DNA from: Bacteroidales bacterium
GTDB taxonomy: Bacteria > Bacteroidota > Bacteroidia > Bacteroidales > Marinilabiliaceae
DNA length: 64,000 nt
Assembly: GCA_024401355.1 (NCBI GenBank)
Contig: JAKSLF010000001.1
Span: 124,001 to 188,000 of the forward strand
Direction of reading: 5' to 3'
A model generated the notes under the pieces. The model worked only from the letters and a program-made list of their open reading frames with translations, had not been told where the DNA came from and did no database searches. This document shows positions 8,077 through 16,851 of the stretch, piece by piece. Position numbers and translations under genes: made by a program. Every line of letters starts with the position of its first letter. The first letter of the stretch is position 1.

Positions 8077-10659
8077 ATGCTTAGAAAGATATTAATAACA
8101 GTGGTACTAGGAGTGCTTAGCCTAGCCGGACAAGCGCAGGAAGCTAAGCAAGACACGGCATGGACAGATTTGGACGTGTCGAAAGTGTCGTATTCGGGAG
8201 TGGCACGCAAATATACCATAGCTGACATTGTCGTGACGGGCATAGACAATATGGACCAGAAAGTCTTGTTGAACCTGTCGGGCTTGAGAGTGGGTCAGGA
8301 AGTTCAGATACCAGGAGATGCCATAACACAGGCGTTGAAAAGATATTGGAATCATGGCCTGTTTTCTGATGTAAAGATATTCCAGACCAAAGTGGAGGAT
8401 GGCAAAGTATGGCTTGAGATAGCTCTGAAGGAACGTCCGGTATTGTCGAGAATAAACTTCATAGGCATCAAGAAGAGTGAAATAAAAGAAGTGGAGCCCA
8501 AAGTGGCCATAATGGAAGGCACACAGGTGACACCATTCCTCTTGGCGCGTGCTGAGAAATATGTGAAGCAGTACTTTGTTGACAAGGGATATTATAACGT
8601 CGACGTAAAAATTAATCAGCGAAACGACAAGAGCAAAGATCACCAGGTAATTCTTGACATCGTAATAGACAAGAAAGACAAGGTGAAAGTGAAGTCGCTC
8701 ATCTTCAACGGCAACCATGCATTCAGCTATAGGAAGTTGAACCGTGTGATGAAGAAGACGAACGAAAGGAGATGGTACAACCTGTTCAGAACCAAGAAAT
8801 TCGTTATGGAGAACTATGAGAATGACAAGCGAGCCGTCATAGAGAAATATAACGAAGCAGGTTATCGAGATGCGAAGATAGTAAAAGATGTAGTCGAGAG
8901 ACTGGAAGACAATAAAGTCAAAGTGACCATAGACATAGACGAAGGACATAGATATTATCTGGGCAACGTCACATGGGTAGGAAACACTATATATCCGAGT
9001 GACTACTTGGACTACGTATTCAAGATGAAGAAGGGCGATGTGTATGACAGCAAGAAAATGTCGAAGCGCCTGAAAGAAGATGAAGATGCCGTACACAGCT
9101 TGTATATGGATAACGGATACCTGTTTTCTGACATCGTACCGATAGAGGCAAACGTATATGGTGATACCATAGACCTTGAGATGCGAGTGATAGAAGGCAA
9201 GCAGGCAACAATCAACAATGTCATCATAGTAGGCAATGACAAGACTAATGAGCATGTAGCCCGAAGAGAAATCAGAACGAAACCGGGCCAGTTGTTCAGC
9301 AAGTCGGAATTGATCAGAACAGTGCGTGAGATAGCACAGTTGGGTCACTTCAATCCAGAGGCTATCAATCCAGTGCCTAAGCCGGATGTGGATAATGGAG
9401 TAGTGGACATAGTATATAACCTTGAAGAGAAATCGAACGACCAGATCGAAGTGTCAGGTGGTTGGGGAGCCGGAATGTTTGTCGGTTCGGTCGGACTGTC
9501 GTTTAACAACTTCTCGTTGCGCAACCTGTTTAACAAAGAGGCTTATTCTCCACTTCCAACAGGTGACGGTCAGAAGCTGGCGATAAAGGCTCAGGCAAAT
9601 GGTAAATACTATAAATCGTTCAGTGCATCGTTCACGGAACCATGGCTTGGTGGAAAGCGTCCGAACTCGCTTACGATATCAGGATTCTATTCATCGCAGA
9701 CAGGTGTAAGTAAGAGTTACTACAACAACTTCTACAATGGATATAGCGATGGATATAATGGCGCTGGGGCTGTGCCGGGTAGAAAGGAATTGCACCAGTT
9801 CCGTAAGGTATCTGGTTTGTCGGTAGGCTTTGGTAAGCGACTGACATGGCCAGATGACTGGTTCACATTGTATACAGAGTTGGGTTATCAGCTGTATCGT
9901 CTGCGTAACTGGCAGTACTTCCTGATGCAGAATGGTGAGTCGCACAACTTGAACCTGCGAGTGATTTTGAGCAGAAACTCAACAGATAATCCAATATACA
10001 CACGTTCTGGTTCGAACTTCATGTTGGGATTGTCGTTGACTCCACCATACTCACTTTTCTCTAACCATAACTGGAAGGGCGAGGATGACGACCAGAGACG
10101 CTATAAAGTGATAGAGTATCACAAGTGGTCGATAAAGGGCCAGGTGTTCAAGCCACTTGACACACAGCGCAAATTGATCTTGATGGGTAAGTTTGAGATG
10201 GGCTTCCTTGGCTACTATAATAAGTATAAGAAGTCGCCATTCGAGAAATTTGTGATGGGTGGTGATGGTATGTCGGGCTATAGCACATACGGTGAGGAGA
10301 CAATCGGCCTGCGAGGCTATGAGAACTCATCGTTGACACCACGAACACTTGCTAATGGCTCATACTCATACGATGGTAACATCTATAACAAATATACAGT
10401 TGAGTTGCGTTACCCTATATCACTGAAACCACAGGCGACAGTCTTTGTTTTGGGCTTTGCTGAAGCAGGTAACTGCTGGAGCGAATTCCAAGACTACAGC
10501 CCATTTGACCTGAAGCGTTCGGCTGGAGCTGGTGTCAGAATATTCCTGCAGATGTTTGGTATGCTTGGTGTTGACTGGGGTTATGGATTTGACGATGTTA
10601 CAGGATACAAGAGTGCTGGTGGTTCGCAGTTCCATTTCGTAATGGGTCAGTCATTCTAA
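8077..10659 (+). CDS. bamA: Outer membrane protein assembly factor BamA
   Basis: BamA/Omp85, 860 residues from ATG 8077. A signal peptide (MLRKILITVVLGVLSLAGQA) is followed by tandem POTRA domains over roughly the first 430 residues (for example the strand YTIADIVVTGIDNM). The C-terminal part is a 16-strand-type barrel containing GLRGYENSSLTP, the lid-lock GLRGY motif, and it ends FHFVMGQSF with the terminal Phe typical of outer-membrane proteins. It inserts beta-barrel proteins into the outer membrane. It precedes three Skp-like chaperone genes, so transport to BamA and insertion are encoded together. Confidence 0.93.
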   Translation: MLRKILITVVLGVLSLAGQAQEAKQDTAWTDLDVSKVSYSGVARKYTIADIVVTGIDNMDQKVLLNLSGLRVGQEVQIPGDAITQALKRYWNHGLFSDVKIFQTKVEDGKVWLEIALKERPVLSRINFIGIKKSEIKEVEPKVAIMEGTQVTPFLLARAEKYVKQYFVDKGYYNVDVKINQRNDKSKDHQVILDIVIDKKDKVKVKSLIFNGNHAFSYRKLNRVMKKTNERRWYNLFRTKKFVMENYENDKRAVIEKYNEAGYRDAKIVKDVVERLEDNKVKVTIDIDEGHRYYLGNVTWVGNTIYPSDYLDYVFKMKKGDVYDSKKMSKRLKEDEDAVHSLYMDNGYLFSDIVPIEANVYGDTIDLEMRVIEGKQATINNVIIVGNDKTNEHVARREIRTKPGQLFSKSELIRTVREIAQLGHFNPEAINPVPKPDVDNGVVDIVYNLEEKSNDQIEVSGGWGAGMFVGSVGLSFNNFSLRNLFNKEAYSPLPTGDGQKLAIKAQANGKYYKSFSASFTEPWLGGKRPNSLTISGFYSSQTGVSKSYYNNFYNGYSDGYNGAGAVPGRKELHQFRKVSGLSVGFGKRLTWPDDWFTLYTELGYQLYRLRNWQYFLMQNGESHNLNLRVILSRNSTDNPIYTRSGSNFMLGLSLTPPYSLFSNHNWKGEDDDQRRYKVIEYHKWSIKGQVFKPLDTQRKLILMGKFEMGFLGYYNKYKKSPFEKFVMGGDGMSGYSTYGEETIGLRGYENSSLTPRTLANGSYSYDGNIYNKYTVELRYPISLKPQATVFVLGFAEAGNCWSEFQDYSPFDLKRSAGAGVRIFLQMFGMLGVDWGYGFDDVTGYKSAGGSQFHFVMGQSF

Positions 10660-10716
10660 AAAAGTTGGCACAATTATTGGATGAACCAGAAGTAAGGAAA
10701 CAAAAAAACAGTAATT

Positions 10717-11232
10717 ATGAAGAAGATATTATCACTTATAGCTATGGCCTTTGTGGCAGTAGTGTCGGCCAATGCTCAGAAATTTGTCTTTGTGGACACA
10801 GAATACATATTGAAGAACATCCCTGCATACGAATCGGCCAACGAGCAGCTTTCGACCTTGAGCCAGAAATATGAGGCAGAAATAAAGGCGAAGATGCAGG
10901 AAGTGGAGCAGTTGTATGAAACATATCGCACGGAGAGTGTGTTCTTGACGACAGAGATGAAAGTAAAGAAAGAGAATGAGATAGTAGAAAAAGAAAAGAT
11001 GGCGAAAAAGCTCCAGCAGAGCTATTTTGGTCAGGATGGCGAATTGTATAAGCAGCGTGAAGTGCTGATACGTCCAATTCAGGACCAGGTATACAATGCC
11101 ATTTCAGCCATAGCCAAAGAGAAGAACTACTCAGCGATATTCGACAAGTCGTCAAACATAGGTCTGATGTACAGCGAGTCGAATATGGACATCAGTGACC
11201 AGGTGTTAAGCAGACTTGGCTACAGCAAATAA
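10717..11232 (+). CDS. OmpH/Skp family periplasmic chaperone, copy 1
   Basis: Skp-like chaperone, 171 residues. A signal peptide (MKKILSLIAMAFVAVVSANA) is followed by KFVFVDTEYILKNIPAY, the conserved OmpH start. A long charged alpha-hairpin follows (about residues 40-130). The C terminus KEKNYSAIFDKSSNIGLMYS returns to the small beta body. It is the first of three tandem divergent paralogues directly after bamA, 57 bp downstream. It would deliver unfolded outer-membrane proteins to BamA. Confidence 0.88.
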   Translation: MKKILSLIAMAFVAVVSANAQKFVFVDTEYILKNIPAYESANEQLSTLSQKYEAEIKAKMQEVEQLYETYRTESVFLTTEMKVKKENEIVEKEKMAKKLQQSYFGQDGELYKQREVLIRPIQDQVYNAISAIAKEKNYSAIFDKSSNIGLMYSESNMDISDQVLSRLGYSK

Positions 11233-11259
11233 AGTAAATCGATAAAGCATAATATGATA

Positions 11260-11769
11260 ATGAAAAAATTATTACTATCAATCGGCTTGGTTGTGGTGGC
11301 AGCGTTGTCGATGAATGCCCAGACGTTGAAATTTGGACATTTTGACAGCAACGAGTTCTTGGAAAAGATGCCAGCAATCAAGGAAGTGCAGAAAACGCTT
11401 GACGAAGAACAATCGAAGGTAGAAGGAATAGTAACTACCCTCAACGAAGACTTCCAGAAGATGTATCAGGAATATCAGCAGAAAGCTGGTTCGATGACAG
11501 ACGCGCAGCGTCAGGAAAAAGAAGCAGAACTTGAGGCATCATATTCAAAGATACAGCAGTATGTTCAGCAGGCTCGTCAGGACATCCAGGCAAAGCAGCG
11601 TGAACTCATGGCACCTATAATGCAGAAAGTGATGCGTGCAGTGCAGGAAGTTGGTGTAGAGCAGGGCTTCATCTACATATTTGAAGAGAAGGCAGGCATC
11701 GCACCATTCGTGTCGGAAGCTAAAAGTGTAGACATCGCACCATTTGTCAAGAAGAAACTTGGCATCTAA
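11260..11769 (+). CDS. OmpH/Skp family periplasmic chaperone, copy 2
   Basis: Second Skp-like paralogue, 169 residues from ATG 11260; an alternative ATG lies 6 bp upstream. The signal peptide is MKKLLLSIGLVVVAALSMNA. The mature start LKFGHFDSNEFLEKMPAI and the Gln/Lys-rich coiled-coil hairpin are as expected. The C terminus EQGFIYIFEEKAGIAPFVS differs from copy 1. It lies 27 bp after copy 1 and 37 bp before copy 3. Confidence 0.86.
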   Translation: MKKLLLSIGLVVVAALSMNAQTLKFGHFDSNEFLEKMPAIKEVQKTLDEEQSKVEGIVTTLNEDFQKMYQEYQQKAGSMTDAQRQEKEAELEASYSKIQQYVQQARQDIQAKQRELMAPIMQKVMRAVQEVGVEQGFIYIFEEKAGIAPFVSEAKSVDIAPFVKKKLGI

Positions 11770-11806
11770 AATCAAAAAAGATAATCAATAAGAAAAAACT
11801 GAAACA

Positions 11807-12319
11807 ATGAATATATTAAAGACAATTAGCCTTGCAGCAGTAGCGATGGTTGCAACTGCAGCAACAGCACAGGACCTTAAATTTGCTCATGTAGACACTC
11901 AGGCATTGATGTCATCATTGCCAGAGCAGCAGGCAGCACAGGCAACACTTCAGGAAGAGGCAAAGAAGCTTGAAGACCAGCTTACAGTAATGAATTCAGA
12001 CCTTCAGCAGAAGTATGAAGACTATATGGCAAAGCGTGATTCAATGCCAGACCTCATCCGTGCAACAAAGGAGAAGGAGATTCAGGATGCAAACCAGCGA
12101 ATCATGAGCTATCAGCAGATGGCACAGCAGAGCCTCAGCCAGAAGGAGCAGCAGCTTCTGATGCCAATCATCGAGAAAGTTCAGAATGCCTTGAACGAGG
12201 TAGGCAAAGAGAATGGCTTTGTATATATCTTTGATATAAGCTCACAGGTGATACTCTATCACTCTGAGCAGAGTGTAGATGCAGCTCCACTTGTCAGAGC
12301 AAAACTTGGCGTGAAGTAA
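11807..12319 (+). CDS. OmpH/Skp family periplasmic chaperone, copy 3
   Basis: Third tandem Skp-like protein, 170 residues. The signal peptide MNILKTISLAAVAMVATAAT is followed by LKFAHVDTQALMSSLPEQQA, a central coiled coil, and the C-terminal ENGFVYIFDISSQVILYHS. Codon choice shifts here toward ATC and CAG relative to copies 1 and 2. It is the last chaperone gene of the cluster. Its closest resemblance within the window is to copy 2. Confidence 0.86.
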   Translation: MNILKTISLAAVAMVATAATAQDLKFAHVDTQALMSSLPEQQAAQATLQEEAKKLEDQLTVMNSDLQQKYEDYMAKRDSMPDLIRATKEKEIQDANQRIMSYQQMAQQSLSQKEQQLLMPIIEKVQNALNEVGKENGFVYIFDISSQVILYHSEQSVDAAPLVRAKLGVK

Positions 12320-12349
12320 TAAAAATTGTACGACGCAAAGTATTAAGTT

Positions 12350-12769
12350 ATGGAATCTGTTTGGGTATATATAGTTGCCGGACTATTCTTTGTGCTCCGC
12401 TATTATCTGGAGAACAAGAATAAGAAGGAGCCTGTGCCCGAGCCAGAAGAAGAGCTTGAAGACCAGGAAACAACTGAAGAACCGATGACCGTTGAATCGG
12501 TCAAGGAACTCATAAAGGAAATGAATGTCCGACAGTCATTGGCGGAAGAATTTGTCAGTTCAGGAAGCTATGTCGAAGGATCGGAGAGAGTACAGCATTC
12601 GTCACAGTATGAATTCGACAGTCCGATAAATCAGGCGAACCATAACATGCATGAAGACTATTCAGGAAAGCTTGTCGTAGAAGACGAAAAGCCAATGGTC
12701 GAGATGGATGCTGAGAAAATGAGAGAAGCATTAATTTATCAAACCATCTTGCAGAGACCTGACTTTTGA
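12350..12769 (+). CDS. Small membrane-anchored acidic protein
   Basis: Unrecognised protein of 139 residues. One N-terminal membrane helix (SVWVYIVAGLFFVLRYYLEN) is followed by an acidic stretch rich in Glu and Pro, EPVPEPEEELEDQETTEEP. The tail is probably cytoplasmic and ends with a helical segment, MREALIYQTILQRPDF. It starts 31 bp after the third ompH gene on the same strand and could be the last gene of that operon. No enzymatic motif is visible. Confidence 0.65.
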   Translation: MESVWVYIVAGLFFVLRYYLENKNKKEPVPEPEEELEDQETTEEPMTVESVKELIKEMNVRQSLAEEFVSSGSYVEGSERVQHSSQYEFDSPINQANHNMHEDYSGKLVVEDEKPMVEMDAEKMREALIYQTILQRPDF

Positions 12770-12809
12770 AAAAAAATTCATTAAAATGCTTTTTTGAAAA
12801 CATTTTTTG

Positions 12810-12876
12810 TATCTTTGCATCGAAGACATAAGAAACAGGGTCCTGAAATAGAACGTTTCAGGATTCTTCTTTTTTT
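12810..12876 (+). promoter_or_regulatory. Promoter followed by intrinsic terminator/attenuator upstream of greA
   Basis: TATCTTTG at 12810-12817 matches the Bacteroidetes -7 box. Starting 24 bp further on, TCCTGAAA (12841-12848) pairs with TTTCAGGA (12856-12863), followed by a T-rich run to 12876. Transcripts from this promoter would stop after about 50 nt unless read through. greA starts 115 bp downstream. This could be attenuation or a very short RNA. Confidence 0.55.
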
Positions 12877-12990
12877 ATGTTTTTCGTAAAGAAAAGAAAA
12901 CGTAATAATAAGCAAAAGACATCCTTCGCATAGATAAATGAGGAGGAGTCTAAATGATTGAGAATTAACATATAAACTGAGGAAATAGAT

Positions 12991-13461
12991 ATGGCAATCA
13001 ATTATGTGACCGAGGAAGGCTTGAAGAAGCTGAAAGAAGAGCTTGCACATCTTGAGGGAGTAGAGCGTCCAAAGGTAATTCAGCAGATCGCTGATGCTCG
13101 TGATAAAGGAGATCTTTCAGAAAATGCAGAGTATGATGCAGCGAAGGAAGCGCAGTCTCATCTTGAGGCAAAGATTGCATCATTGAAGATGCAGCTTGCA
13201 AATACACGTGTACTTGACTCATCGAGAATAGATACATCATCTGTACAGATACTTACAAAAGTGACAATAAAGAATGTCAAGAACAACATGCAGATGACAT
13301 ATACAATAGTTCCAGAAAGCGAAGGTGATCTGAAGGCAGGAAAACTGTCAGTTACAACACCTATAGCCAAAGGACTTCTTGGTAAGAAGGTAGGCGAGCA
13401 GGCAACAATCAAGATACCTGCAGGCGAAGCGATATTTGAGATAATAGAGATAACACTCTAA
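12991..13461 (+). CDS. greA: Transcription elongation factor GreA
   Basis: GreA, 156 residues. The N-terminal coiled coil carries LKEELAHLEGVERPKVIQQI and the basic tip motif ARDKGDLSENAEYDAAKEAQ, which holds the acidic residues that enter the RNA polymerase secondary channel. The C-terminal FKBP-like domain ends GKKVGEQATIKIPAGEAIFE. It rescues backtracked RNA polymerase by stimulating transcript cleavage. It is followed 14 bp later by a HIT-family gene, the standard Bacteroidales pairing. Confidence 0.95.
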   Translation: MAINYVTEEGLKKLKEELAHLEGVERPKVIQQIADARDKGDLSENAEYDAAKEAQSHLEAKIASLKMQLANTRVLDSSRIDTSSVQILTKVTIKNVKNNMQMTYTIVPESEGDLKAGKLSVTTPIAKGLLGKKVGEQATIKIPAGEAIFEIIEITL

Positions 13462-13474
13462 AAACAGGTAAAAC

Positions 13475-13870
13475 ATGGCATCAATATTCAGCAGAATTGT
13501 TGCAGGTGAAATACCTTCATATAAGGTAGCAGAGACTGATAAGTTCTACGCATTCCTTGATATTAATCCTGTAGCAAAAGGACACGTACTGGTAATACCA
13601 AAGCGTGAAGAAGACTATTTCTTTGATCTTACAGACGAAGAGTTGGGTGGTATAATGTCATTTGCCAAGAGAGTGGCAAAGGCTATCAAGGCTGCTTTCC
13701 CATGCAATCGAGTAGGTGTCAGTGTAATTGGCATAGACGTGCCTCATGCCCACATACATCTTGTTCCTCTCAACACGGGTGCTGAGATAAACATGTCAAA
13801 CCCAAAGTTGAAACTTGAGGCTTCAGAATTCCAGGAGATAGCTGCAAAGATTGCTGCGAACTTTAAGTAA
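13475..13870 (+). CDS. HIT family hydrolase (Hint-like)
   Basis: HIT protein, 131 residues. The N-terminal IFSRIVAGEIPSYKVAE and the histidine triad HAHIHLVPL (H-phi-H-phi-H) are diagnostic. The family hydrolyses nucleoside phosphoramidates or adenylylated compounds. It lies 14 bp after greA and is followed by a strong intrinsic terminator, so greA-HIT forms a two-gene unit. Confidence 0.93.
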   Translation: MASIFSRIVAGEIPSYKVAETDKFYAFLDINPVAKGHVLVIPKREEDYFFDLTDEELGGIMSFAKRVAKAIKAAFPCNRVGVSVIGIDVPHAHIHLVPLNTGAEINMSNPKLKLEASEFQEIAAKIAANFK

Positions 13871-13885
13871 CGGCTAAGTCATATA

Positions 13886-13916
13886 TGGCTGTACTATTAT
13901 TGGTACAGCCATTTTT
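13886..13916 (+). terminator. Intrinsic terminator after HIT gene
   Basis: A 9-bp stem, TGGCTGTAC (13886-13894) with GTACAGCCA (13903-13911), is followed by TTTTT. The loop is 8 nt. Confidence 0.85.
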
Positions 13917-13937
13917 ATGAATTCCCATATTGCTAGC

Positions 13938-14771
13938 ATGAGAAAAGGAATCCTAACAGCACTTATTATACTTATGTCCTCAATGCAGATGTCATTGAAG
14001 GCCCAAGACTTGATAATAACACCAGCAGAATCTGTTGGCGCTGCTGGAATCATGTCCTTGCCGATAGATAAAAATGCGGCGTCGATAGTCGATGTGGTCA
14101 ATCCTGCATTGATGAGTAAGGTTGCCAAGGCAGACATATCAGCATCATATACTATACCATATCATCTGAGCGAACTTGGCCAGATGGGACTGCATGGTGT
14201 TGTTGCAACAAAGCTTGTCAACATATCAGTATTGGCAAGTCGTTCTGGCGATGACGTAAGCCACTTCACGAGCATAGGAGGCGGACTTTCACGTTCGTTT
14301 GGAAAGTGGGGCATGGGATTAGAATATAATGCGCTGATACATAAACTCGACGATAACAAGAAATATGCGTCGTCATATTCAAGGGTTGGCCTCTATGTTG
14401 AGCCCAACGGCAGATGGTTACTATCCGTAGCATTACATAGCATTGAGCGAAGAGAGATTGAATATGAATATTCGAAAATGAACATTGATCCTGTAGTCTG
14501 GGCAGGAATCAGATGGCATGGGACGTCATTTTTCTCGTTATTGCTTGAGGTGGAAAAACGATGGGAGAGAGATGTCGAAGGCAAATTGGCAGTAGTATTG
14601 ATGCCAATAGATAAATTGAGCATATCGGCAGGCTTTTCAACTAAGGGCCAGTCATTGTCGGCAGGAGTAGGTTATATGGTCAAGGGACTCAGTCTGCATG
14701 CAGGAGTGTCGTATCATGACCGCCTGGGAGTGACGTCTGGTGCCTCGGTCGGAATAATGTTGAGGGAGTGA
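13938..14771 (+). CDS. Outer-membrane beta-barrel protein, PorV/PorQ-like
   Basis: Exported protein of 277 residues from ATG 13938; an ATG 7 codons upstream is possible. The signal peptide MRKGILTALIILMSSMQMSL is followed by AQDLIITPAESVGAAGIMS. The segment IVDVVNPALMSKV resembles the N-terminal plug region of PorV/PorQ/FadL-type barrels. Repeated amphipathic strands follow (for example GMGLEYNALIHKL and VGLYVEPNGRWLLSVALHS). I cannot decide between PorQ and another Bacteroidetes barrel family. It is adjacent to, and probably co-transcribed with, the helix-hairpin-helix protein starting 10 bp later. Confidence 0.6.
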   Translation: MRKGILTALIILMSSMQMSLKAQDLIITPAESVGAAGIMSLPIDKNAASIVDVVNPALMSKVAKADISASYTIPYHLSELGQMGLHGVVATKLVNISVLASRSGDDVSHFTSIGGGLSRSFGKWGMGLEYNALIHKLDDNKKYASSYSRVGLYVEPNGRWLLSVALHSIERREIEYEYSKMNIDPVVWAGIRWHGTSFFSLLLEVEKRWERDVEGKLAVVLMPIDKLSISAGFSTKGQSLSAGVGYMVKGLSLHAGVSYHDRLGVTSGASVGIMLRE

Positions 14772-14781
14772 AATTGTGAGG

Positions 14782-16851
14782 ATGGGAGTTGTTAGAATAT
14801 TGTCCTTAGGTATATTGTTGGTTATGCCATTTGTCAATCTCATGTCGCAAACTGTAGGTGCGGCGGAGATGATACAGATAATGATGGAAGAAATGGCCGA
14901 AAATGGCACATTGACTGAAGACATTGAAAACGAGGCAGCCGAACTCCTGGCCATGAGTGAAGATAAAATAGACTTGAACGAAGCAACGGCTGAACAGCTT
15001 GAACACTTCTTCTTCCTGACGCCTGAGCAACGAAAGTCAATAATCACGCATAGAGAACGATTCGGTCCATATAGGTCAGAAGCCGAATTCACTACGATGC
15101 GTGGATTTTCATTCTTGGATGCATACAAAATTCTGTTGTTTTCATATATAGGCTATAGTGACAAAGATGCTCCGCGGCGGCAGCAATATAAACTATATGT
15201 AACAGCCAGAACTCAACGACTATTGCCCGACATGAAAGGCTTTAAAGCCAAAAATGACTCGACACCGGCTCCCTATCTTGGTAATGCCTATAAGAAATAC
15301 TTGAGGATTGAAGGCAATGCCGGAGAATACCTTCAGGGAGGTTTGATTGCTGAGAGTGATCCTGGTGAACCAGTGTTCTCACATGGGATATCGGCAACCG
15401 ATTTTGTGAGTGGATATTTGCAGTATAATGGTCGCAGAAATAGTGCTTTAGATAAAGTATTGGTTGGCCATTACTCTGCCAGATTTGGTCAGGGTCTAGG
15501 CCTGTGGACAGGATTCGCAGCCGACTTGTCGTCGGTCGACAGCTCCACTCGCAGACATGGCAACAGAATACATGGCAACATGTCGGCAAGCGAGAGTGGA
15601 TATTTGCGTGGTATGGCTCTGTCATTCAGTGGCAGGAAATTTCAGGCCGACATGTTCTTCTCACATACAGATAATGATGCGTCGATGAACTCATCCAATG
15701 ATACTCTTGATAATGAAGTGTTTGCAACGACCATACGTGATGATGGATACCATAGGACAGAAAAAGAACTAGAAGGGAGAAACAACTATCAGCAAATATT
15801 GTATGGTGGTTATATGCGATATTCATGGGTGAATACTATCCTTGGAATAGGATTCAACCAGTGGCATGCGTCGGCACCTCTTGGCAACAAAGGAGAGCTG
15901 TATAAGATGTTCTATCCGAGATATAGTGACATGGGAACCATGCATGCTGACTATTATAGTCATATCGGCAGATTTTCACTTTATGGAGAAATTGCAGGCC
16001 AGAGTACCAAGGGCTGGGGTGTGGTTCAGGGGATGAATGTCAGGCTGGGTTCGGAAAACTTGTTGACTGTGGCATTGCGAACCATGGATAAGCGATATTA
16101 CAGCATATTTCAGAATCCTGTGAGTCATTCTAGTCAACCTGGAGGCGAAAGTGGAGTGTATATTGGATTAAATGTTGTACCTTTGAACAGAATTACGTTG
16201 TTGTCTAGTGTCGACGTATATCGTCATCAATGGTTGCGTTATCTTAAGCCAGCTCCGACAAGTGGTTTCAGAGCTAAAGCCAAGATAACATATAAGCTTG
16301 ACAATGAGAATACAATAGCATTACGATTGACAAATGATGATTACGATGATTCTGACAGAGACGACAGAAAACGTATTGAAAGGACGAACAGAATGGATGC
16401 AAGACTTGTCTGGACAAGTCATCAGGATGGGCCAGTAGCATTGCGTACGACAGTAGAGAGAGTCCATTATCGCCAGGACAACCATAAGTCGCATGGTTTC
16501 TGGATTGGTGAAAATGTGACGCTCAACGCAAAGTGGTGTGATGCTCGTCTGAGTATGATGTTGGCGCACTTCGACACCGACGACTACTACAGCAGGATAT
16601 ATTCGTCCCAACCGGATGTTTTGTATTCAATGTCGACACCGTCATATTCTGGCCGTGGCATAGTAGCCGTTGCCAATGGCAAACTGGCACCGACCAGACG
16701 ATTGATAGTATGGCTGTGGGGACGCTATGTGAAGTATTATGACCGTGATGTTATCGGAACAGGAAACGACGAGACAGAAGGTTCACATAGAATGGAGATG
16801 AAACTGCAGGTTAAAGTGAAATTATACAAAACAGGAAAAAGAAAAATATAG
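14782..16851 (+). CDS. Helix-hairpin-helix domain protein with C-terminal barrel
   Basis: A protein of 689 residues (ATG 14782; GTG 14776 is an alternative). The signal peptide is followed by a ComEA-like helix-hairpin-helix region: KIDLNEATAEQLEHFFFLTP and ITHRERFGPYRSEAEFTTM. The remaining 500 or more residues are strand-rich with aromatic turns and resemble an outer-membrane barrel (for example GHYSARFGQGLGLWTGFAAD). This architecture is common in Bacteroidetes but its function is not established. It starts 10 bp after the preceding barrel gene and ends flush with tsaC (stop then ATG, no gap). Confidence 0.75.
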   Translation: MGVVRILSLGILLVMPFVNLMSQTVGAAEMIQIMMEEMAENGTLTEDIENEAAELLAMSEDKIDLNEATAEQLEHFFFLTPEQRKSIITHRERFGPYRSEAEFTTMRGFSFLDAYKILLFSYIGYSDKDAPRRQQYKLYVTARTQRLLPDMKGFKAKNDSTPAPYLGNAYKKYLRIEGNAGEYLQGGLIAESDPGEPVFSHGISATDFVSGYLQYNGRRNSALDKVLVGHYSARFGQGLGLWTGFAADLSSVDSSTRRHGNRIHGNMSASESGYLRGMALSFSGRKFQADMFFSHTDNDASMNSSNDTLDNEVFATTIRDDGYHRTEKELEGRNNYQQILYGGYMRYSWVNTILGIGFNQWHASAPLGNKGELYKMFYPRYSDMGTMHADYYSHIGRFSLYGEIAGQSTKGWGVVQGMNVRLGSENLLTVALRTMDKRYYSIFQNPVSHSSQPGGESGVYIGLNVVPLNRITLLSSVDVYRHQWLRYLKPAPTSGFRAKAKITYKLDNENTIALRLTNDDYDDSDRDDRKRIERTNRMDARLVWTSHQDGPVALRTTVERVHYRQDNHKSHGFWIGENVTLNAKWCDARLSMMLAHFDTDDYYSRIYSSQPDVLYSMSTPSYSGRGIVAVANGKLAPTRRLIVWLWGRYVKYYDRDVIGTGNDETEGSHRMEMKLQVKVKLYKTGKRKI

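Noticed and set aside
8122..9348. Long minus-strand open frame (408 codons) inside bamA
   Set aside because: It lies wholly opposite a confidently identified BamA with intact POTRA region; the translation is Tyr/His/Cys-rich without motifs, as expected from antisense of A-rich codons.
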